Below are positions 7,140 through 12,248 of a stretch of DNA of 12,248 bases, one piece after another. A program made the translations under genes and the position numbers. Each line of letters begins with the position of its first letter. Positions within the stretch are counted from its first letter, which is position 1. Location: NCBI GenBank assembly GCA_003024985.2, contig PXIH01S0005826.1, one strand, 5' to 3'. This DNA is from Euperipatoides rowelli. Lineage: Eukaryota > Onychophora > Udeonychophora > Euonychophora > Peripatopsidae. The notes beneath the pieces were generated by a model. It ran no database searches. It saw only the letters and a program-made list of their open reading frames with translations, and was not told the DNA's origin.

Positions 7140-7861
7140 TAGGGATGAAACAAATATCTGGTTAGTATTCGGTATTCGGCTGGGTTTCATAGTAGTCGGT
7201 ATTCGGCCGTTTATGACCTGTATTCGGCCGAATATTAGTCATCTCCCTGAATATATTAAAGAAGTGGGGAAGGGAGATTTTCCTTAAATAAATCTTAGAA
7301 AATAAGTTGAGGTCCTGTAGTATTTTAGAAAATCAAATTCCAATAGTTAGCGTACTTTTATGAATGCATCGGGAGGCATGCTAGCATTTTATTATGAATG
7401 CAATGCATCATACGGGATTCAGGGAAAGTAAGGCCGGTTATTATTCAGTTTAAAAAAAAAAGAGAAAAAATCACTCTGTATTATTATATTGTGCCCTGGA
7501 ATTTACAAATTCATGACAAAACTGCCAGTCATTTTTTTTTTTATCTTCAACTAATTATTTTGAATAGAATAACAATCTATTCACTAATATTATTTTAGGA
7601 GAACTTCTAAGCAGCAGTGACATTTGTTCATTCGTGATTGTTTCAAGAATGTGGCCTTCTTATTGTGTAGGGAGAAAAAAAAAAAGATTTTTCTGGCATT
7701 GCTTAAAATCGAACATTTTTAAAGGTTGTCAATAAAATTGTTTTGACTAATAAAATAAATAAAATAAATAGGATAGTTATTTGGCCGAATATTTGCTATT
7801 CAGATTTTGTTAATGGCAGAAATTCGGTATCCGGCCAAAATGAATGTTCATTTCATCCCTA
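7140..7861. mobile_element. Non-autonomous hAT-type DNA transposon (722 bp) with 8-bp target-site duplication
   Basis: Seen: the left end TAGGGATGAAACAAATAT and the right end (reverse-complemented) TAGGGATGAAATGAACATTC share an 11-bp perfect terminal inverted repeat. They are bordered by the identical 8-mer GTTTTTAT at 7132-7139 and 7862-7869. Subterminal regions carry repeated GTATTCGG or its variants: left at 7165, 7172, 7199 and 7220; right as GGCCGAAT near 7783 and TTCGGTATCCGG near 7823-7834. Known: 8-bp duplications, short inverted ends and clustered subterminal motifs (transposase binding) are hallmarks of hAT elements. The interior has no transposase-like reading frame, so it depends on a transposase made elsewhere. 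It lies in the proposed intron between exons A and B. Confidence 0.88.
7751..7770. repeat. Short TAAA-type simple repeat
   Basis: A TAAAATAAAT unit is repeated in tandem within the right part of the hAT element. It is an ordinary microsatellite. Confidence 0.8.
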
Positions 7862-7869
7862 GTTTTTAT
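7862..7869. repeat. Right target-site duplication (GTTTTTAT) of the hAT element
   Basis: Exact copy of 7132-7139 immediately after the CATCCCTA terminus. Its perfect state, against a diverged inverted repeat beyond base 11, fits an insertion of moderate age. Confidence 0.85.
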
Positions 7870-8450
7870 ATATACAGTAAGCTTAATACTGTTAGTTCTT
7901 ATTGTTGGCGAAAATATTTCAGCATTAGATATGATTCTTGAGCAAAATGAAAGATAAGAAAGAATAAGTTGGGAGTGGAAGGGGGGAGGGAGTTACTCTA
8001 GTTCAAAATAAAACAAATAATAAATTAACATACTGTAACAGTAAAAAACAAGTTCATGAGCCCAACCATGTTATACAAATACAAATACAAATGTGTCGGA
8101 CAACAACAGACTATAGTCCAGCGAGGTTGTCCTTTGTCCTAATTTATTTTTTTAAATATATATTTTTATTAATTTTAAAAAAAAATTTTTTTTTATTTTT
8201 TTATTATTATAGTCTATTGAATCTTGGGGATTTTAATGAAAAAAAAAACAAAAAAACTATCAACTATACATTTATTAAAATACCAAACAACCTTAATTAA
8301 CTCCGCTACCCACGCTTAAAATATCAACAGCAATCTTAATATGCAAAATAATAATTCAGTGATTTTTTTTTTTTTAAATAAAGCAGAGGATTAGTAAACA
8401 AATATTTTACTTTTTAATAATTATTTGTTTTGAGAAAATAGTTTGGTTAC
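7870..8450. other. No gene seen: AT-rich stretch with a purine tract
   Basis: Contains GGAAGGGGGGAGGGAG near 7978-7991 and extended A/T runs at 8145-8260. No coding signal beyond low-complexity frames. Confidence 0.6.
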
Positions 8451-8501
8451 CTTGGTGACTATATGCTTTAGATCTTCTAATGTTGAGGCCTTTATTAAAT
8501 T
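8451..8501 (-). CDS. Candidate 51-nt coding exon A (minus strand)
   Basis: Seen: the minus-strand acceptor ATTTATAGTTCTATACAG precedes 51 nt that end at CACCAAG|GTAACC. The phase 0/0 frame encodes NLIKASTLEDLKHIVTK, an amphipathic helix-like peptide. A second frame hits TAA immediately, and the third is open but would force a stop in candidate exon 2785-2839. Only phase 0 therefore gives a continuous product. An upstream AG (TTTATAG) 10 nt earlier is a weaker alternative and shifts the frame. The product is unrecognised. The next exon upstream on this strand must end in phase 0; 10708-10747 meets that but is weak. Confidence rests on the unique phase fit with 2785-2839; no homology is claimed. 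Confidence 0.45.
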
Positions 8502-9001
8502 CTGTATAGAACTATAAATAGACAAATAAATAATCTTTAGTATAAGTAGCTTAAAAAAATAATTTAAAAGTATAAAGCTTAAGTTATTTTATGCTTACAT
8601 ATTTAAAAAAAATCTCTATAAATAAAAAAATGAATCTTTAAATTTTCAAGGATATAGAAAACTTTGTCATGTCGTAATTCCAACACTTGCAGTTAACAAT
8701 TCCTGGGGGAAGGGAATTTGTAAAACAAAATGAATGATTTTTTTTAAAATTATTATAGCAATAAATATTTGAAGATTTGATGATGAATATTTTGTGTTTT
8801 TATTTTAAGAAACAAGAAATCAGAAATTAAATGTTGTTTGCCAGCTTTTAATTATTTTTTCATAAAATTTGAAATATACATAGTGCTGCCACCTAGTATG
8901 ATAACATAGAGTTGTAAACTAGACTCGAGCAGAATAATTCTCCCAAAGATTTTAATAAAATAAGGCAAAATATATAAAGAATTTTTAAGCTTGCTTATAT
9001 T
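8502..9001. other. No gene seen between exon A and the 9002-9127 fragment
   Basis: AT-rich. The only noticeable word is AGTGCTGCCACCTAGT at 8882-8897, which resembles a CTCF core on the minus strand (ACTAGGTGGCAGC); this is weak. Confidence 0.5.
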
Positions 9002-9127
9002 TTATGCATGAAGGAAAATATTCCACATTCTTTTAACAATATCTGCACCATCTTCTCGTCTATTAAAACCCTCAAGTTTTTCATAATTTTCATCATAATC
9101 CTCCAAACAGTTCAAAATTCCTTTAAT
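9002..9127 (-). CDS. Protein-like 41-codon fragment ending in a stop (terminal exon or transposon-derived remnant)
   Basis: Seen: a minus-strand frame opens just after TGA (9130-9128) and runs 41 codons to TAA (9004-9002). It contains ILNCLEDYDENYEKLEGF, then NRREDGADIVKRMWNIFLHA. Composition is strikingly protein-like for such AT-rich DNA: many Asp/Glu/Lys/Arg, two aromatic clusters, one Trp, no low-complexity run. Four codons upstream of the TGA-bounded start is ATG AAA, so a single stop codon may interrupt an older start. No strong acceptor precedes it and no consensus donor lies inside; no AATAAA closely follows the stop. Alternatives are the last exon of a separate minus-strand gene, a decayed gene or a piece of a transposon protein. 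I do not recognise the family. Confidence 0.35.
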   Translation of the reverse strand: MKGILNCLEDYDENYEKLEGFNRREDGADIVKRMWNIFLHA

Positions 9128-9399
9128 TCATTTCATTGTGATATCGAATAAAAATTAAGTAAATTATTATAAAAATCGAAATTAACCATAAAAATATTCA
9201 AAATTTTTTGAATTTTCAATATTAAAAAAAAAAAAAAAACATTTATCTCCATTTAAAAGCTTTATAAATAGCTTTTCCAGAATATTTTTACATTTTATTT
9301 TATTTGCAAAATTAATTTTTTATCGATTATAAAACAAATTATTTAAATATAGAAGTTTAAATATACTGGCATTATATATTTCCCTCCAAATAATTATTA

Positions 9400-9690
9400 A
9401 AGACCTCATAGCGTCGCTGCAACTGCAAAAGGTCCCAAGTCAAATTTAAACTTTATTTGGATTTATTCTTTGCGACCTTATATATACAATTCCTTTGTAC
9501 TTTTGAAACCTAATTTCATTACAGCATAACTCAGGGTCCAGTGAGAAGTTTCAAAAATTGTTTGTTTTTTTTGTTTTTTTAAGCTCGCCTTAAAATAATG
9601 GATTTGGACATACAACCTTATGCAGTTACAAAAACTATATTGTACGTTGCAAAACAAACTTGCAAACAAATTACCACAATATATACAGTA
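9400..9690. other. Less AT-rich block with TATA-like and splice-acceptor-like signals, no gene assigned
   Basis: The minus strand shows a TATA-box-like TATATATAAGG (9486-9476), then AATAAA words, then CCTTTTGCAG followed by TTGCAGCGACGCTATGAG. Upstream a minus frame is open with SHWTLSYAVMKLGFKSTKEL ending at the same TATA-like site. These features could belong to a solo LTR, a decayed transposon or chance. I could not delimit ends and make no gene call. Confidence 0.25.
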
Positions 9691-9751
9691 AAGTAATAAA
9701 TAAATTTAAGCAATCGAAAGCTTTTAATTGATTATATCTAAGGAAATAGAT

Positions 9752-10106
9752 TTTTAGCACTAATATTTTCCCTATTTAGCATTAAACATCCCAAATTTAG
9801 CATTTTATAGTATTAAATAATTTAGTGTTTTGTAGAATTTATAAATATTATAACAATATCAAGAATATTAATTTTTCTACACTAATATTTATAAATTTAG
9901 CATTTTTTACAGAATGTCGTTAAAATATTGTTTTAAAGTGTATTTATGACAATTTTGAAAAACATTTCAATTTTGTTCGTTCATTTTTTTTTATAACATG
10001 TACATCTTGGCTGCACTAATTTGTTCAGTTTAATTTTACAATCTCAAATATCTTGCAATTTTAAAAAATTTAACGAAGAAAAATGATGGCCTTTAGCATT
10101 TTATAG
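9752..10106. repeat. Dispersed TTTAGCA repeats, with a repeated CACTAATATTT
   Basis: TTTAGCA occurs at about 9752, 9775, 9796, 9896 and 10092; two of these extend to TTTAGCATTTTATAG (9796-9810 and 10092-10106). CACTAATATTT occurs twice (about 9758 and 9880). The pattern suggests a decayed duplication of roughly 120-150 bp in AT-rich DNA. Confidence 0.45.
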
Positions 10107-10521
10107 CAACTGCTATAATTACATTACCTCTAATTATATTTTATAAACATAAATTACAGATTATTTAGAAAATAAATTTCCAATTATATTATAGCCTATG
10201 TTATGTTAATTTTTAAGTAGTAGGCAGCTCCCTTCCCCACCAATCCTAATTTTATAACTACAGTGCAACATATGATGATTATTGGTCCAGGCTATGATAA
10301 AAATATTTTGAAAGGGTTAACTGTATTCTGGAAAATTAAATGTTTGGTTTCTAATTTCATTAATAATTAATTAAATATGCAATAGTTTAGCATGAACAGA
10401 CGATACATATAAAATAGGTCAAATGTCAGTAGAAATATTTTATTTCATTTTTAAATTTATTTAAACTGTGATTTAGTTTTTTTTCTAATGTTGGATTCAG
10501 TAAGAATGCCAATGAGCAGTA

Positions 10522-10556
10522 AACAATTAATTATATACATTTGGTGATTAATTGTT
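10522..10556. repeat. Perfect 10-bp inverted repeat with 15-nt loop
   Basis: AACAATTAAT (10522-10531) is the exact reverse complement of ATTAATTGTT (10547-10556). Function is unknown; it may be a cruciform-prone site or an edge of a small repeat. Confidence 0.7.
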
Positions 10557-10566
10557 CTCAAACATG

Positions 10567-10599
10567 TCAGACAGAAATATTTTTCTGTTTTCTGCCTGA
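10567..10599. repeat. Imperfect hairpin (10 of 11 pairs)
   Basis: TCAGACAGAAA (10567-10577) can pair with the TTTCTGCCTGA arm (10589-10599), leaving one mismatch and a loop of about 11 nt. It lies next to the 10522-10556 inverted repeat, and ATTGTTC / GAACAAT words extend the pairing outward with a bulge. Confidence 0.5.
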
Positions 10600-10707
10600 A
10601 CAATAGAATAGTTAAGATGTAATTTTAAAAATGAAAATTATTTAATTATCTTTTGACTCCGGGTCAACTTAAATACTATTGATTAAGTTTGCTTGCTGTT
10701 GGCTTAC

Positions 10708-10747
10708 CTCCTCACATAATGTATTTCTATAGACACATAATGCATTT
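10708..10747 (-). CDS. Weak candidate exon upstream of exon A (minus strand), inside a 21-bp tandem duplication
   Basis: Seen: the strong donor GAGGAG|GTAAGC on the minus strand (GT at plus 10707-10706) lies at the end of an open segment encoding NALCVYRNTLCEE, ending in phase 0 as candidate exon 8451-8501 requires. The two halves are similar because the DNA is a 21-bp (7-codon) tandem duplication. Each copy carries the same acceptor-like TCTATAG|AAAT, so a 40-nt or a 19-nt exon is possible. The region before the acceptor has little pyrimidine bias, and another frame is also open. The donor may simply be a chance match. The product is unrecognised. Confidence 0.18.
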
Positions 10748-10754
10748 CTATAGA
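10713..10754. repeat. 21-bp tandem duplication, one mismatch
   Basis: CACATAATGTATTTCTATAGA (10713-10733) is followed directly by a copy (10734-10754) differing at one base (GTATTT to GCATTT). The length is a multiple of three and each copy carries the acceptor-like TCTATAG on the minus strand. Confidence 0.95.
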
Positions 10755-11747
10755 ATATTATGTTTATTTACACTATCACGGATGACATAAAATAATTTGT
10801 AAAATTTGAAAATTTTGGAAATTAATTATTATACAGTATAAAAATTAATATATTATAAATTGCCCATTCATCACGCTTCACAATGCATGAAAAATTTCAT
10901 AAATTTCAACAGGATAGGGAGGGGAGAAAGAAGTGATTACTTATTCATTGCAAGTCACAATTTATGAAAATAAAAAAATAACCATGAGGGGAAGAGGATT
11001 ATATGGGAGAAATGGGGAGGAGGCCGGGGGTAGGGAGACACCCAAATTGCTTAAAATATTGTAAATATAAAATCATGTTTAAGTTTTTAAAATGTGTAAT
11101 GTTTTGCTTTTAAACTTTAAATAGACATAGGTACAAACACATTATTTATATTATATACTGTAGATAAAATGTCACTCAATATCAACTTATAAAAAATGTC
11201 AATTAAAAACATATTTAACAGAGCACGAATTTTGTGTAATTAAATGGAAGTCCGGTGAACCACTGATCTTTAATTAATGGTGGCCCACAATCTTGTTTAG
11301 TGGTCCAAATATATGCGGATGACTCGGACTAATACCCATATTTTTTTTTCATTAAAATTCTAAAAACTTCTTGCATCGTCAATTTGCTCAAGAAAAGAAA
11401 CAAATTGGAAGACTATGCCTTAAAATGGAACATTGTAGTTAGTTTATTACTGATGGGTTCTTCAAATTGTTTTGTTTTCTTTTTGAATGATGAATGATGT
11501 GTTATATCTGTCAATATACAGTATGTCGAAAAGGCTACAGCATCATCAAAAATTTGTTTGAACATCAAGTTAATGACAATACATTTCCGTATTATAATTC
11601 AAAATAAGTGTGTGGGAAAACATTTTGGCATTTGAAGACCACATGACCCTCAAGAGATATACATTATGATAAGGCCCAGCACTTCATGTACACTCTAATC
11701 TCATAAAGTCTTAGTTTTTAACAATAATAATTTTAATCTTTTCCCAG
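10755..11747. other. No firm gene: AT-rich with purine-rich patches
   Basis: Purine-rich segments at 10913-10932 and 10987-11037 (GGAGGCCGGGGGTAGGGAG). A less AT-rich patch at 11245-11335 contains GAACCACT and AGTGGTCC words that could be the worn edge of a hAT-like repeat. No target duplication or reading frame supports it. Confidence 0.45.
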
Positions 11748-11836
11748 CCAATGCCCAGGAGCATGAAAGAGGACTTTCTGCTAAAAAAGCCTCTGAAATT
11801 TTCAGGCATAAATTAAAAGCGAAATGTGCAAAATGA
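11748..11836 (+). CDS. Weak candidate 3'-terminal exon on the plus strand
   Basis: Seen: a pyrimidine-rich acceptor (TTTTAATCTTTTCCCAG, AG at 11746-11747) precedes an open segment that, after two bases of a split codon, encodes 28 residues beginning NAQEHERGLSAKKASEIF and ending KAKCAK, then TGA (11834-11836). AATAAA occurs at 11914-11919, 78 nt past the stop. The peptide is basic and hydrophilic. No partner exon was found on this strand. The opposite strand is also open here behind a TTTCAG acceptor, so the openness is not strand-specific. AATAAA is frequent by chance in such DNA. The product is unrecognised. Confidence 0.2.
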
Positions 11837-12067
11837 ACATAAGTAAAATTTGCAGACCTACATATAAGAATTTGTCAAAATTTAAATTTTATGTAACTTG
11901 AATATTTTTAATGAATAAACTGTGTTTTAAAAAAGTAATTTTTATAGGAATAAATAGATTATTCAATCTTGTCTTGTGAATTATAAACTTTTTTTTAAAT
12001 TGTAAATTTTATTGCATTTATTTTCTTATGAACAAAAAAAAAAGCAATTTTTTTAAATAAAGGCGAG

Positions 12068-12210
12068 TTTTCGCGACGTGAACCAGAAACTGGTTGGTTC
12101 AATTGGTTCACTGTGGTTAACTGTAAAACGTCACATCCGATATGTTTGGTTACACTTTTGGTTAACCAATTAGATGATAGCAAAAACTCTTTGGTCGGCT
12201 TTTGTGGTTC
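12068..12210. promoter_or_regulatory. CpG-richer right end with CCAAT boxes and a CRE half-site
   Basis: About eight CpG dinucleotides occur in 140 bp, against very few elsewhere. CCAAT is present at 12166-12170 and as ATTGG at 12102-12106. ACGTCA (TGACGT on the minus strand) is at 12128-12133, and the palindrome TTGGTTAACCAA at 12158-12169. This fits a promoter or the end of another GGTT-rich repeat. It is cut by the window edge. Confidence 0.25.
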
Positions 12211-12248
12211 GTTTTAAAAAATAAAAATAGCTTCTGGAAAGCAAAAAA

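Noticed and set aside
7398-7598. 66-codon plus-strand frame inside the hAT element
   Set aside because: Mostly poly-Lys and Phe/Tyr/Ile from A/T runs, with no transposase, BED-finger or dimerisation motif.
8091-8300. 69-codon plus-strand frame rich in Phe/Lys/Tyr
   Set aside because: Driven by homopolymeric A/T tracts; no coding character.
11290-11325. Short plus-strand translation VVQIYADDSD resembling an RT YADD box or an RNase H YTDGS box
   Set aside because: Only about ten residues match, a stop follows at once and no neighbouring RT or RNase H motif is seen; likely chance.
11690-11797. Minus-strand exon behind the acceptor TTTCAG|AGGC (frame with AFLAESPLSCSWALAGKR)
   Set aside because: No acceptable donor occurs before the stop codons, and the plus strand reads at least as well here.
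11995-12183. 62-codon minus-strand frame at the right edge
   Set aside because: Begins at a non-ATG codon, and its tail is encoded by A/T runs. The GGTT-rich composition explains its Asn/Gln/Thr content.
1-12248. CRISPR array, rRNA, tRNA or bacterial defence-type operon
   Set aside because: No regularly spaced repeats, no conserved RNA-gene sequence and no prokaryotic gene architecture were seen.

Overview
The window reads as AT-rich (by eye around 70% A+T or more) nuclear DNA of an animal, most likely an invertebrate. It has no long open reading frame, no bacterial-type gene order, long A/T tracts, a decayed Ty3/gypsy retrotransposon, a hAT-type DNA element and several short inverted or tandem repeats. 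The species cannot be named from this sequence.

Layout. Positions 1-350 are the least AT-rich part: a candidate minus-strand exon (128-211), a Staf/ZNF143-like motif, a four-run G-quadruplex motif on the minus strand and four copies of an AAGTGTGC core. Positions 350-3220 are mostly plain AT-rich DNA, with two candidate minus-strand exons (1864-1910 and 2785-2839) and a 286-bp segment bounded by 28-bp inverted repeats (2365-2650). Positions 3224-5776 hold a dead plus-strand Ty3/gypsy element: gag, two zinc knuckles, protease, reverse transcriptase and RNase H are recognisable in order, broken by stops, frameshifts and deletions. No integrase or LTR was seen. A GGTTCT-rich patch follows (6300-6435), then a 722-bp non-autonomous hAT element with an 8-bp target duplication (7140-7861). 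Next come another candidate minus-strand exon (8451-8501), a protein-like minus-strand fragment ending in a stop (9002-9127), AT-rich repeats, a 21-bp tandem duplication (10713-10754), a weak plus-strand terminal-exon candidate (11748-11836) and a CpG/CCAAT-richer right end.

Main interpretation. The short segments at 8451-8501, 2785-2839, 1864-1910 and 128-211 can be read in that order on the minus strand as exons. Each has AG/GT borders. In the first two only one frame is open, and all the joins are phase-compatible. This suggests the window lies inside a minus-strand gene with large introns, and that the retrotransposon (antisense) and the hAT element sit in the same roughly 5.6-kb intron. 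I do not recognise the encoded protein. The exon model is inference: short open segments with splice-like borders do arise by chance in AT-rich DNA, so it needs transcript or conservation evidence.
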